Shown here one piece after another: positions 8,016 to 16,565 of a stretch of 63,584 nucleotides of DNA. This DNA is from a virus: positions 1-63,584 of IMG/VR virus record IMGVR_UViG_3300013307_000021; one strand, given 5' to 3'. The notes beneath the pieces were generated by a model. That model saw only the letters and a program-made list of their open reading frames with translations, was not told the DNA's origin and did no database searches. A program made the position numbers and the translations under genes. Numbering within the stretch: the stretch's first letter is position 1; each line of letters opens with the position of its first letter.

Positions 8016-8363
8016 ATGAATAACATTCTCAAGCATTACCACAGCACATACGATATGGTGATGGACTTTGCCACTCTTAGTGATAAGATTGACGCAGAAG
8101 CTACACTGGCTCGTGCTCCAGAGTTTTCTTTCTATACCAAAGACGGATCTATTCACCTCGGTGGAACATTCCTGATCTTCTTGGTTAAAGTCGTTGAAGC
8201 CACTGGCATCAAAATTCTTCCAATGTCTAGCCTAGAAATGCCTGGTGTATTTGCTGTTAGCTACGAAGATTATTCTCCGGTAGAATCAGAAGCACAAGAG
8301 AAGATCGCAGTTAAGGCTGTAGATACTCCTGCTAAGAAAAGAGCTACCCGAGCTAAAAAATAA
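8016..8363 (+). CDS. Unknown head-region protein
   Basis: This 115-residue protein starts at ATG 8016 after TTAGGAGATAAA. It has a short globular domain with a hydrophobic stretch (about residues 50-66) and ends in a Lys/Arg/Ala-rich tail. Its place between capsid and neck genes suggests a head-completion or head-tail joining role, but no family is recognised. Confidence 0.65.
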   Translation: MNNILKHYHSTYDMVMDFATLSDKIDAEATLARAPEFSFYTKDGSIHLGGTFLIFLVKVVEATGIKILPMSSLEMPGVFAVSYEDYSPVESEAQEKIAVKAVDTPAKKRATRAKK

Positions 8364-8377
8364 TAGGAGAACGGATT

Positions 8378-8917
8378 ATGGCATTACAAGCTATTCAGCT
8401 TCTACCGACTATCCGTTTACTGACATACAACCCTAGTCCAGAAGTCCTGTCTGACGATGTATTACTCACTATCATTCAAGGATGGATTGATATCTTTGGG
8501 GATGATGATAAAAATAAGTGCATCGTTCTATGGAACAGTTTAATCTCTGCGCTAGAATACCTTCTTAACGCTGATCTGATCAATCACGCTCAGCAGTCAG
8601 GAGGAGCAACCTCAAGGCTGGAGAAAGTCGGACAGGTTCAGGTACAGGTTCAGTATGGAGACGGTAGTAGTAGCTACACATCTCCTTGGCAAGCTATCTA
8701 TGACAACTACCTAAATGGTACGCTACAGATTCCTGGTTGCGCAATCTCAAACGGAGTGACGAGCAAAGTACTGGTTGGTGGTGTAAGCGCTAACGAAATT
8801 AGTCGTGTGAACAGTAACCCTGACTCGGTTAATGGATTGGGACGTACTGCAAGCGTAGATAGAAAGACAAGAAATATCAAATGGGATCAGCCTAACAGGT
8901 TTGGTTACTGGTGTTGA
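8378..8917 (+). CDS. Putative head-tail connector protein
   Basis: This 179-residue protein has a helical N-terminal part and a Gln/Gly/Ser-rich C-terminal part. It is the second gene after the capsid, where adaptor proteins that sit under the portal are usually encoded. It ends in a TGA that lies one base before the next ATG (8919), implying coupled translation. The role is inferred from position only. Confidence 0.55.
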   Translation: MALQAIQLLPTIRLLTYNPSPEVLSDDVLLTIIQGWIDIFGDDDKNKCIVLWNSLISALEYLLNADLINHAQQSGGATSRLEKVGQVQVQVQYGDGSSSYTSPWQAIYDNYLNGTLQIPGCAISNGVTSKVLVGGVSANEISRVNSNPDSVNGLGRTASVDRKTRNIKWDQPNRFGYWC

Positions 8918-8918
8918 T

Positions 8919-9395
8919 ATGAAAGCTACTATTACAAAGGGAACTGATGGTTCCCTTGATTCTATTTTCGCTAGATATCTTGAATTAGAAAGTGTTGAAG
9001 TTGAAGCTGGATTTATCACTCATAAAAAGCATCCTGAAACAGGTATTGATATGGTGGAGCTAGCTAATATTCAACAGTTTGGTAGTGTGACTAAAAACAT
9101 TCCTGAGCGTCCATTTATGACAGATGGTTTTGTTTTATCCCAGAACAAACTAAAACAACAGTTGCCAGGTGCAATTCATAAGTACCTGAAAGGGACAAGC
9201 CTCACTGTCGCAATGAAACCTATTGCAGAGATCTCGAAAGAAAGTATTATCCAAGCCATTAAGATGCAACGATTTACTCCTCTGTCTCCGACTACACTGG
9301 AGAAAAGAAGAGAGAAGGGAAATAATAGCACAACTATCCTGATCGATTCATCTTATATGATCAACAACATCGAGACTAAAATCTCTAAGAAATAA
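8919..9395 (+). CDS. Putative neck/tail-completion protein (gp10-like)
   Basis: This 158-residue protein includes a central GSVTKNIPERPFM-type segment and a C-terminal Phe-Thr-Pro-Leu-Ser-Pro-Thr-Thr motif followed by a Leu-Ile-Asp-Ser stretch. These are typical of HK97 gp10-like and phage virion-morphogenesis proteins that close the head-tail joint (Pro-x-Arg-Pro-Phe; Leu-x-Asp-Ser/Thr-Gly). The start at ATG 8919 is one base after the preceding stop. Confidence 0.7.
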   Translation: MKATITKGTDGSLDSIFARYLELESVEVEAGFITHKKHPETGIDMVELANIQQFGSVTKNIPERPFMTDGFVLSQNKLKQQLPGAIHKYLKGTSLTVAMKPIAEISKESIIQAIKMQRFTPLSPTTLEKRREKGNNSTTILIDSSYMINNIETKISKK

Positions 9396-9396
9396 C

Positions 9397-9425
9397 TTGC
9401 ATTTATTTTAAATGTGGGTTATACT
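9397..9425 (+). promoter_or_regulatory. Sigma-70-like promoter before the 9440 gene
   Basis: TTGCAT (9397-9402) and TATACT (9420-9425) have a 17-base spacer. The -35 box begins one base after the stop codon of the upstream gene (9393-9395). Confidence 0.7.
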
Positions 9426-9439
9426 GAAAGGAGAACGAA

Positions 9440-9856
9440 ATGTTACTTTCACAGTTTAAACTTCTTGACTTGACTCAATACCCAGGACGCCGTAGGACTT
9501 ACGTTGAAAATACAGATGCTGTATTCTCGAACCAAGATAATACGATCCTAACTGAGGATTTTGTGATCGAGTCTTCATCCCTGCAACCGATCAGTGGATT
9601 CACTCTACAGGCTGTACCGGATGGTTATCGTTCTAAAGCACAATACACATTCTGGACTGTAACAGAAATTAGACCTCTCATTCAAGGGAGCAACCAACTT
9701 TCTGACCAGATCAACATCGATGGTAAGTGGTATTCAATCTACGCTCTCAGTGATTGGACTAGAACTTCTTTCCTACAACATACGCAATGCGTAGCTATCT
9801 ACGATGACCAAGATAACTCTTGGCACGAAGACGTAGAGGGAGGTAACTTTGGCTGA
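9440..9856 (+). CDS. Putative head-tail joining protein
   Basis: This 138-residue, beta-rich protein starts with ATG after AAAGGAGAACGAA. It lies between the gp10-like gene and the tail-terminator-like gene, so it probably belongs to the neck. No family motif is visible. Its last eight bases overlap the next gene. Confidence 0.55.
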   Translation: MLLSQFKLLDLTQYPGRRRTYVENTDAVFSNQDNTILTEDFVIESSSLQPISGFTLQAVPDGYRSKAQYTFWTVTEIRPLIQGSNQLSDQINIDGKWYSIYALSDWTRTSFLQHTQCVAIYDDQDNSWHEDVEGGNFG

Positions 9857-10424
9857 TATTATGCAGCAGATTGAAGCTTACGAAGATCACATTCTAAACA
9901 GTATCGGTACTTTTGTAAAGACCGTGCTGGGATTGCCAGTGTACTTGAAGGATAAACCTTTCATTGCACCGGAGAAACCTTATGTAACACTCCGAGTAAT
10001 CACATCCGATAACTCAGGAGGGTGGGGCCAGAGAAGCAAACTCGAAAACGATATGTTCTCTTACTTCACTGACAACAACTACACGATAGAGATTATGGTA
10101 TATCGTGGAAGACCAATGGCAGCTATGTCTTATTTGATCTCAGCATTTAATAGCTTAGATGAACTTAAATATCAGACTATGTATTCCAAGGGTGTTTCTT
10201 ACCTATCTTCATCGGATGCATCTCAAGCGAATACTATTTTGGACGGAGATAAAACCCAGCTAAGAGCCAGGGCTATCTTTACTTTCAACACACGTATGCT
10301 GCTAGAAGATATTCCAACTACACCAATTGAGCAAGTTAGATACTCAATTCACAGTTACAACGGAACGTATGCCGATCCAGATCCTCTGGAATATAACGAT
10401 CATACCTTTGTATATGTAACCTAA
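9849..10424 (+). CDS. Putative tail terminator protein
   Basis: This 191-residue protein starts at TTG 9849, with GGGAGG nearby (9838-9843), and overlaps the upstream gene by eight bases. The order neck protein, this protein, sheath, tube is that of tail terminators/joining proteins (LIC_12616-like or gpU-like) that cap the finished tail. The N-terminal helix followed by a beta sheet fits. Assignment rests on position and general shape. Confidence 0.6.
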   Translation: MADIMQQIEAYEDHILNSIGTFVKTVLGLPVYLKDKPFIAPEKPYVTLRVITSDNSGGWGQRSKLENDMFSYFTDNNYTIEIMVYRGRPMAAMSYLISAFNSLDELKYQTMYSKGVSYLSSSDASQANTILDGDKTQLRARAIFTFNTRMLLEDIPTTPIEQVRYSIHSYNGTYADPDPLEYNDHTFVYVT

Positions 10425-10468
10425 CCCAATCCTTATGGATATAGCTATAAACCTAATCAGGAGCACAA

Positions 10469-11887
10469 ATGGCGACTTTTCGTGATAAGGTAGTTACCGT
10501 AACTCTAAACTACGGCGCTACAGCAATTAACGAAACTCAGTTTGACATTCCTCTGATTCTTGTAGGGCATAACGTTACCTCAGACGTTACTAACACCTAC
10601 ACGTCTACAGATGCAATGGTATCGGCTGGTTTCTCTGTAAACAGCGCAGCCTACAAAATGGCTAAATTACTTTTCGATGGGCTGTATGCTCCTGAAAGAG
10701 TGATTGTCGGTAAGCGTGATATTACCGCAACAGATTTCACAGTCGGTGAACTTGAGAATGGTGGAGTTTACACTGTCACCCTGAAACAAGGCAAGACTTC
10801 TAAGACCTTTAGTTATAAAGCTACCGATGCTGCTACAGTACAGGAAGTTAACGAAGGCATTGCTAAACTGATTCAAGAAGACACTACTTGGAGTGCTAAA
10901 GTAACTGTCGAAGGAACCGCAGACCAGATTCTGTTCTCCCCTGTGGATGGTCAGAATGTAACGGTTGAAGGATCTGATAACTTTGTCGAGAAAGTTCAGT
11001 TTGCTCAAAGCGTACTGGAAGATATCACAAAAGTTGCTGATGAAGATAGTTCATTCTTCTATGTTCTCTCTGAGTCTCACGTAAGTGCAGACGTACTGGC
11101 CCTGGCTGGTTGGGTAGAAGAACACGATAAGGTTTACTTCTTCTCAAGCCAAGACACAGACATTGCAGACGATGTTGACGGAAACCTGCTGGTCACTCTA
11201 GGTGATACTGGTTACAACAACACTGGCTTTGCTCTTTGGACTAGTACAGCAGACAGCACCTTCCCAGAAGCAGGTGTCGTAGGTAGTATTTGTTCTGCAA
11301 CTCCAGGGACAACTCCTCTCCACGGTAAAACGCTGGTTGGTGTTACACTAGAGAAACTAAGTACTGATCGTGAGTCTAAGATTGTTGCTAACAACGGTAA
11401 CATCTACCGCAAAGAACACGGACTGCTATTCTACCGCGATGGCTTTATGGTGTCAGGACTGTACGCAGACTACATCATTCACGCACTGTGGATCAAGGCT
11501 CGTTTGGACGAATCTCTGTTCACACTGTTCAAGCAACAGTCTATGCTGGGAAGCGGTGTTCGTGCAACAAGTTCTGGTATTGTTCTGATTCGTCAGGCAG
11601 TAACAGCTAACCCGATCCAAGTCGGTATTTTGAACGGTACGATTGCAAACGAAGTTGTTACTTCAAGCGATACAGGAATGTATGTCAGCCTGAAACCAAC
11701 AGTTTACATTCCATCTCGTGCGGATATGACTACTGCTCAAATTAACCAACGTCTAGTAGACGGTATGATTGTTGAGTATGTATACGCTGGATTCTTCCAC
11801 TACGTGAAAGTGCAGGTGAACGTTCTGACCAACAGAACTGGAACCACAAGCTCAGCTTCAAGCTCAGTAAGCACAACATCATCATAA
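10469..11887 (+). CDS. Tail sheath protein (DUF3383-like)
   Basis: This 472-residue protein directly precedes the tail tube gene. The N-terminal part (early Thr/Val-rich strands, a Val-Ile-Val-Gly-Lys-Arg segment near residue 75) and the overall size resemble the DUF3383 sheath proteins of phages with contractile tails. The C-terminal part has an Ile-Pro-Ser-Arg-Ala-Asp motif and a long strand, then a Ser/Thr-rich tail. It forms the outer cylinder that contracts and drives the tube through the envelope. It shows that the virion is a myovirus. Confidence 0.88.
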   Translation: MATFRDKVVTVTLNYGATAINETQFDIPLILVGHNVTSDVTNTYTSTDAMVSAGFSVNSAAYKMAKLLFDGLYAPERVIVGKRDITATDFTVGELENGGVYTVTLKQGKTSKTFSYKATDAATVQEVNEGIAKLIQEDTTWSAKVTVEGTADQILFSPVDGQNVTVEGSDNFVEKVQFAQSVLEDITKVADEDSSFFYVLSESHVSADVLALAGWVEEHDKVYFFSSQDTDIADDVDGNLLVTLGDTGYNNTGFALWTSTADSTFPEAGVVGSICSATPGTTPLHGKTLVGVTLEKLSTDRESKIVANNGNIYRKEHGLLFYRDGFMVSGLYADYIIHALWIKARLDESLFTLFKQQSMLGSGVRATSSGIVLIRQAVTANPIQVGILNGTIANEVVTSSDTGMYVSLKPTVYIPSRADMTTAQINQRLVDGMIVEYVYAGFFHYVKVQVNVLTNRTGTTSSASSSVSTTSS

Positions 11888-11889
11888 TT

Positions 11890-11907
11890 GAAGGGCTTCG
11901 GCCCTTC
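11890..11907 (+). terminator. TTCG-loop hairpin between sheath and tube genes
   Basis: GAAGGGC-TTCG-GCCCTTC forms a perfect 7-bp stem with a stable TTCG tetraloop. The tail (CTTAAAAA) is poor in T, so it may act as a partial terminator or an RNA-stability element that sets the sheath:tube ratio. Confidence 0.6.
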
Positions 11908-11924
11908 CTTAAAAAGGAATAAAA

Positions 11925-12404
11925 ATGGATAAGATGCTAACTGGTGTAATGGCCTATGATCCATCTAACATCACGCTCTCACTTGGTGGATGGGAACCTT
12001 ACGGGTTTGCCTCTGATACTAAGATCGTAGTTAGTAAATCTAACGACATTATCAACCCTTATGGCGGTACAGACGGTGACGTGTCACTTGCTCTGAGTCG
12101 TAACCGTATGGGTACAATGACTATCTCCCTACAGAGAACATCTGAGGCTAACGAAGTACTAGCTACTTACGCACAGACAATGTACTCTACTCGTCAAGTT
12201 GCCTTCCCTGTTTACCTGGAAGATCCACGCGGATACTACATCAGCACGATTGGATGGATTCAGTCACAGCCAGACGACACAATGGGTGATACCATCACTA
12301 CAAACGATTGGGTTATTGGTTTGAAAGATGCTTCCCTGCTACGCAACACTGCAACGCTAGGTTTGAGTGTCCTAAACTCAATTACTGCCCTGACAATCGC
12401 ATAA
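11925..12404 (+). CDS. Tail tube protein (DUF3277-like)
   Basis: This 159-residue protein follows the sheath gene, as tube genes do. It is beta-rich, with a segment describing Gly-Thr-Asp-Gly-Asp-Val near residue 50 and a Thr-Met-Thr-Ile-Ser-Leu strand near residue 65, typical of small phage tube proteins. It stacks in rings to form the DNA channel. Strong ribosome site (AAAGGAATAAAA). Confidence 0.85.
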   Translation: MDKMLTGVMAYDPSNITLSLGGWEPYGFASDTKIVVSKSNDIINPYGGTDGDVSLALSRNRMGTMTISLQRTSEANEVLATYAQTMYSTRQVAFPVYLEDPRGYYISTIGWIQSQPDDTMGDTITTNDWVIGLKDASLLRNTATLGLSVLNSITALTIA

Positions 12405-12409
12405 AAAGA

Positions 12410-12438
12410 TTGACTTTAATTTCCATCTGGGGTAACAT
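12410..12438 (+). promoter_or_regulatory. Sigma-70-like promoter overlapping the tube terminator
   Basis: TTGACT (12410-12415) and TAACAT (12433-12438) are 17 bases apart. The -10 box lies inside the 5' arm of the terminator hairpin at 12429-12452, so read-through RNA would fold the hairpin but RNA starting here would not. Confidence 0.55.
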
Positions 12439-12458
12439 ATCTGTGTTACCCCTTTTTT
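12429..12458 (+). terminator. Strong terminator after the tail tube gene
   Basis: GGGGTAACA (12429-12437) pairs perfectly with TGTTACCCC (12444-12452) across a six-base loop, and six T follow (12453-12458). Confidence 0.9.
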
Positions 12459-12476
12459 ATTAACTAAGAGAAAAAT

Positions 12477-12956
12477 ATGCAAGTTGAAGAAAATGTTATC
12501 GCACAATACGCGAAACCAGAGGTTAAGATTGAACTTGAGTTAGATTCAGGACGTAAAGTAGGTTTCAGGATTATTCGCTGGAGACCTTCTAAAGTCTTTG
12601 ACCGAATCCCTGAGTACGGCAGTATTTTTGCTGTTCCTATGGTGATGTATGGTACAGCCGAGGATCTTGCCGGAGAAGATTATGAACAGAAGATTGCAAT
12701 GTCTCTGATTCAGCTTTTCTCGGGACTAGAGCAACGTGTTCTGTCTGACCTGTTGAAAGATATCTTAGACGAAACCTACACAGAAGACAACGTTTCTGTT
12801 GTAGAAAAATTTGAAGAATTGTTTATGTTACACCCTTACCTTGTAGTTGATTTAGCAGCAAAGGTTCTTGAGGTGAACTACGGCCCTTTTTTCAAACGCG
12901 GTTTCGGAAAACTGTTAACCCAATTTCAAACCGTGCAGACGCTGAACAACAGCTAA
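12477..12956 (+). CDS. Tail assembly chaperone, short form
   Basis: This 159-residue protein lies between tube and tape-measure genes, exactly where the pair of tail-assembly chaperones (lambda G and GT equivalents) is encoded. These chaperones coat the tape measure during tail assembly and do not enter the virion. It is rich in Glu and hydrophobic residues with a helical C-terminal half. Ribosomes that slip at 12887-12893 make the long form instead. Confidence 0.8.
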   Translation: MQVEENVIAQYAKPEVKIELELDSGRKVGFRIIRWRPSKVFDRIPEYGSIFAVPMVMYGTAEDLAGEDYEQKIAMSLIQLFSGLEQRVLSDLLKDILDETYTEDNVSVVEKFEELFMLHPYLVVDLAAKVLEVNYGPFFKRGFGKLLTQFQTVQTLNNS

Positions 12957-13207
12957 ATCCAACGATAGCTAAGGCTATTGCCATCGCGGAAGAAACCACT
13001 AGCTTTCGCTGGTGGGATTATCTGCTCTACAGAATCACAACAAAAACGTCAGAAACCCTCTACACGCTCGATAAGTATAATGTGGATTACTTACTCAAGC
13101 AAGCTGAGATCATTGATTACGAAGATTATATCAGTGCCTTGCACAGAAAGGACTTCGATCAGAAAGATGAAGCTCGTCGTAAATGGGATATGTTCAACAA
13201 GAAATAA
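12477..13207 (+). CDS. Tail assembly chaperone, -1 frameshifted long form
   Basis: Slipping one base back at T TTT TTC (12887-12893) joins 139 zero-frame residues to 104 residues of the -1 frame, giving about 243 residues. The -1 frame is open from 12893 to TAA 13205-13207 and has no start of its own with a ribosome site, and its translation is protein-like (Glu-Glu-Thr-Thr-Ser-Phe-Arg-Trp-Trp-Asp, then a basic, helical end). The C-terminal T domain of such fusions recruits the tail tube. Tape measure starts 37 bases later. Confidence 0.8.
12887..12893 (+). promoter_or_regulatory. -1 ribosomal frameshift site T TTT TTC
   Basis: The heptamer fits X XXY YYZ in the zero frame (TTT at 12888, TTC at 12891). 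After slippage the next codon is CAA in the -1 frame, which stays open for 104 residues. It is the only good slippery heptamer noticed in the overlap. Confidence 0.75.
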
Positions 13208-13244
13208 TCTATGCCCTTGCTAGCCAAGGGCTTTGCGAGGTAAA

Positions 13245-15233
13245 ATGGCGGGATCGTCGTTAAATACACAGAAGTTAACAAACGTTGTAGATTTCAAAGT
13301 AGATAAAAGATCTTTCAACGCTGCCAAGAAATCTCTTGAGGATCTAAAGAAGTTCTCTGAGGGTATCAAACCTTCGATTAAGATGACTCAGACCAAGAAA
13401 GATTTCAAGGAAATGGAAAAGTATGCTAAAAGCATTGCTAAGCATATGGAAAATGCAAGAAAAGGCGGCGCTGGTGGAAGACCTCCTGTACCCCCTGTCC
13501 CTCCTGCTGGAGGCGGTGGTCGTAGAGGTGGTGGTTCTGGCGGGGCTGGAGGTGGTCGCGGAGGAAGAGGCGCAGGCGGTGGACGTGGTGGAGCAGGTGG
13601 CACTCGTTTAGATACTGCTCAGTTAAGACGTGAGAACTTTAACTTTAGAGCAGGTCAGTTTGGTAACGTCTCTAGGCAGGATCGTGAAGCTGCAACTAAA
13701 GCCGTTAACGATGTAACCAAAGCTTATGAAGAGCAGAGAATCAGTGCTTCCAGGATGAACCAAGTTATCGCACATCAGCTAAGTGAACTTCGTCAGAAGA
13801 ATCGCCTGGCAATGCAAGACCTGGAAAACCAACGTAAGAGAATGCGTTTACTTGAGACTGAGGCTCGTCAGGAAGATGCGCGTAGAGATAGACAGAGACG
13901 CCAAGAAGAAGCCCAAGCTAAACGTCAGAGGGAGAGGGATGCCAGAGACGCTAGACGTAGAAGAGAAGAACGTAGAGACAGATTTACAAGAGCAGGCTTA
14001 GGCTTAAGTCCTGGTTTGCTTCTGGGAGGTGTAGCTGGCGCAGCCGCTATTCAAGGTATCTCTCGTATCAAAGGGAACCTTTCAGACTCTGCGGATCGTA
14101 TCAACTACGTAGGTCAAGCTGCCAAGAACATCGAAGTTAACCCTAACGTAATTCAAGCATTAACAGCTTGGGGCCAGAATAACGGTGTTGATTCTGCAAA
14201 TATGACCAAGAGTGTTGACCAGATTAAGGATATTCGTGAAAAATTAGCATCATCTGTAACCACATCCGAACTGAATAAGAAAGGAGAGTGGACTAAGGGT
14301 AACGCTGGTGTAAACGAGATTATGAACCAGTTTGGTTGGAACCTTGATGATATCAAATCTATGCAGCACAATCCAATTGACTTCTTACAATCCGTTGTAG
14401 GTGCTGGTCAACAAAAAGGGTTGAGTGATGGGCAGATTGGTAACTTACTGGAAAACTTAGGTGATGACCTTTCACACTTTGTTCGTGCCTTTAAGAATAA
14501 CGGTCAAGAGATCCTAGATGCAAGTGCAGGATTAGTTAAGTCTGGATCAAACCTTACCGATAGTCAAGTTGATGCAGCTCATAGATATGTTACTATGGGA
14601 CAGACAATGGATAAAATCGAAGAAGGGCTTAGCAATAAGTTCTTGGATGGTTTTGTTTCTAGTTTAGATCCTAAAGTAATGGATGAATTCCAGCAGCACA
14701 TTAAAAACCTCGGGCCTTCTATTGATGGTCTAGGGAAGTGGCTGGGAGATATTGTAAACTACGGGGCAGGATTCTCTAACTGGTTATCAACCTTTAATGA
14801 GAAGTTCAACTACAAGCCAGATGGAACTCAAAGAACACCAGGCGAAATCTACGGTACAGATCCACGCCCTAGCTCAGGCAATGCCATTGCAGATGCTTAC
14901 GGTACGGGAATGGGAGATGGAAGTCCTTCGTTCTTGAAGCGCTGGGCTAATGACCTCGGGTGGATTGATCCTGTAGGTTTGAATACTGCCCCTATTTCAG
15001 ACATTGGTCAAGGATATAAGTACGGTTCACTGAATCAGTCTGTATCCCAGCAGCAACAGTCTGTTAATATGGGTGGTGCTCCTATCATCAATATTCCTTC
15101 GGATATTGTCCGTGTAGAAGTAACTCCAAGTTCTACCTTCGGAGATATCTTGGACGTAAAAATCCAAGACAGTCAGAGGTTTAACCACAACTCCCTGATT
15201 CGAGATATCTCGTCTTCAAACAGTAGTAACTAA
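13245..15233 (+). CDS. Tail tape measure protein
   Basis: This 662-residue protein is the longest in the tail cassette and follows the chaperones. The N-terminal part is helical and basic. Residues about 75-125 are a Gly/Pro/Arg/Ala-rich low-complexity stretch, and residues about 165-245 are a very charged Arg/Gln/Glu helix likely to form a coiled coil. A hydrophobic Gly/Ala/Leu segment near 253-275 may cross the membrane during injection. Tail length should scale with this protein. The start chosen is ATG 13245 after GCGAGGTAAA; TTG 13233 is in frame but has no ribosome site. Confidence 0.85.
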   Translation: MAGSSLNTQKLTNVVDFKVDKRSFNAAKKSLEDLKKFSEGIKPSIKMTQTKKDFKEMEKYAKSIAKHMENARKGGAGGRPPVPPVPPAGGGGRRGGGSGGAGGGRGGRGAGGGRGGAGGTRLDTAQLRRENFNFRAGQFGNVSRQDREAATKAVNDVTKAYEEQRISASRMNQVIAHQLSELRQKNRLAMQDLENQRKRMRLLETEARQEDARRDRQRRQEEAQAKRQRERDARDARRRREERRDRFTRAGLGLSPGLLLGGVAGAAAIQGISRIKGNLSDSADRINYVGQAAKNIEVNPNVIQALTAWGQNNGVDSANMTKSVDQIKDIREKLASSVTTSELNKKGEWTKGNAGVNEIMNQFGWNLDDIKSMQHNPIDFLQSVVGAGQQKGLSDGQIGNLLENLGDDLSHFVRAFKNNGQEILDASAGLVKSGSNLTDSQVDAAHRYVTMGQTMDKIEEGLSNKFLDGFVSSLDPKVMDEFQQHIKNLGPSIDGLGKWLGDIVNYGAGFSNWLSTFNEKFNYKPDGTQRTPGEIYGTDPRPSSGNAIADAYGTGMGDGSPSFLKRWANDLGWIDPVGLNTAPISDIGQGYKYGSLNQSVSQQQQSVNMGGAPIINIPSDIVRVEVTPSSTFGDILDVKIQDSQRFNHNSLIRDISSSNSSN

Positions 15234-15236
15234 CAT

Positions 15237-15267
15237 AATCCCCTTCTCTTCGGAGTTGGGGATTTTT
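15237..15267 (+). terminator. Terminator after the tape measure gene
   Basis: AATCCCC pairs with GGGGATT around an inner CTC-TTCG-GAG stem, followed by TTTTT. The same 31 bases occur exactly, in the opposite orientation, at 54441-54471 after the second tailspike. Confidence 0.9.
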
Positions 15268-15275
15268 ATTATCCT

Positions 15276-15304
15276 TTGACTACGAGAGTTATATATGCTA
15301 TCAT
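15276..15304 (+). promoter_or_regulatory. Sigma-70-like promoter for the baseplate genes
   Basis: TTGACT (15276-15281) and TATCAT (15299-15304) are 17 bases apart and lie just after the terminator. About 75 bases of leader follow before the next ATG (15385). The leader holds GATCC/GGATC and CCTTATC/GATAAAGG segments that could pair. Confidence 0.7.
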
Positions 15305-15384
15305 AGATCCCCCTTATCGAAAGTTCTTTACTTTTTAATGGTAAGATGTTATGATAAAGGTAGGATCATTGCGAGGTAAATAAT

Positions 15385-16128
15385 ATGGCAGCACCAATCA
15401 CACAGGCAGTAGGAACGCCAACAAACACAAATAAATCTGTAAACAGCCGAACTAACGTAAACTCAAACTCTCAAGTGAAAGGTGAGAATGGATTTTGTAT
15501 CTTGGCGAGTTTATATAACACAGCCAGCGATAGTTTCATTCAGAACTACCAGGCAATTGTTTTCGATGCAGTAACCAATACACACGTTACACATCAAGCA
15601 GAAGTTTCCTCTTATGCTATCGAAGCTAGCAGTAAGACAAGTAGTAGCAACTCAAGCACGGATCAAGATAACTCAAAAAGCAGCGAAGTTAGCGATCACG
15701 TTCAGATTAAAAACACTAAGATCGATATCTCTGGTGTAATCAGTGAAACACCTATCCAGTTAAAGAAAGACCTTCTGTACAGCGGTCAGCCAAAAGGCGA
15801 CAGGGTTAGTCAGGCAATCACATATCTCACAAAGATTATGGAAGCAAGACAACCAATCACTCTCCTTACAGAACATAAAGTTTTTAAAGATGTTGTTCTT
15901 ATTGGGGTAGATTACGCTTATAAGTCAGAATATGCAATGCAATTCGATCTTAACTTCGAGCAGGTGAGGCTTGTAAAAGGTGCCACAGTTAACGCTATTG
16001 CAGTCAAAACGGCATCAACATTAAATACAGGTAAGCAGGTTAAGAAAGCAGTATACAAACCTACTAGTGCCGACCTTGAACAGAGAATCCAGAATCAAGC
16101 TGGTGGATCAAATAACAAGACGGGGTAA
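15385..16128 (+). CDS. Baseplate/tail protein downstream of the tape measure
   Basis: This 247-residue protein starts after GCGAGGTAAATAAT. The N-terminal 30 residues and residues about 75-105 are Asn/Ser/Thr-rich and probably flexible; the rest looks like an alpha/beta domain that ends with a Phe-Glu-Gln-Val-Arg-Leu-Val strand, a pattern seen in proteins that fix the tape measure to the hub. It is the first gene after the tape measure. Exact family unknown. Confidence 0.6.
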   Translation: MAAPITQAVGTPTNTNKSVNSRTNVNSNSQVKGENGFCILASLYNTASDSFIQNYQAIVFDAVTNTHVTHQAEVSSYAIEASSKTSSSNSSTDQDNSKSSEVSDHVQIKNTKIDISGVISETPIQLKKDLLYSGQPKGDRVSQAITYLTKIMEARQPITLLTEHKVFKDVVLIGVDYAYKSEYAMQFDLNFEQVRLVKGATVNAIAVKTASTLNTGKQVKKAVYKPTSADLEQRIQNQAGGSNNKTG

Positions 16129-16130
16129 TA

Positions 16131-16565
16131 ATGGCAGTAACAAATAACATCACAACGTTCGCTGAAACAACCAGGAACGACACAGGGAACAAAGGATACG
16201 ATAGAGTATTCATTGACTCTGACACAGGATATACTGCTTGGGCATTACAGACACTTCAACACACAGATCACACTTACACAGTAACGCTGGACGGTGTGGA
16301 CTACGATATCAGAATCCGATGGAACACACGAGATGAATCTTGGCAGCTATTTTTCGGGCCATCTGGTGATGAAGCTGTAATTACTTTTAAAGCGACAAAT
16401 GGATTAGATCTTCTTGCTCCTTACAAATACTTAGAGGGAGTGCCAGATGGTCAACTCTATATTGTGGATACAGTAAAGATCAACGGTAGACCAGACTTTT
16501 ACAGTACAGGTATTGATAAAAGATATTGTCTTATGTACGTTGACGCAGTACAGGATCAAGACTAA
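16131..16565 (+). CDS. Baseplate protein (DUF6983-like)
   Basis: This 144-residue beta-rich protein carries a Tyr-Asp-Ile-Arg-Ile-Arg-Trp-Asn-Thr-Arg segment followed by Trp-Gln-Leu-x-Phe, the pattern of the small DUF6983-type baseplate proteins found between tape measure and hub genes in contractile-tail phages. Stop and next start overlap (TAATG at 16563-16567). Confidence 0.65.
   Translation: MAVTNNITTFAETTRNDTGNKGYDRVFIDSDTGYTAWALQTLQHTDHTYTVTLDGVDYDIRIRWNTRDESWQLFFGPSGDEAVITFKATNGLDLLAPYKYLEGVPDGQLYIVDTVKINGRPDFYSTGIDKRYCLMYVDAVQDQD

Noticed and set aside
12978-13223. An 81-codon frame after the short tail chaperone
   Set aside because: It is out of frame with the protein-like -1 extension that ends at 13207, starts with no ribosome site, and has odd composition.
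13388-13603. Pro-rich frame on the minus strand
   Set aside because: It is a shadow of the Gly-rich stretch of the tape measure gene (Gly codons read as Pro).
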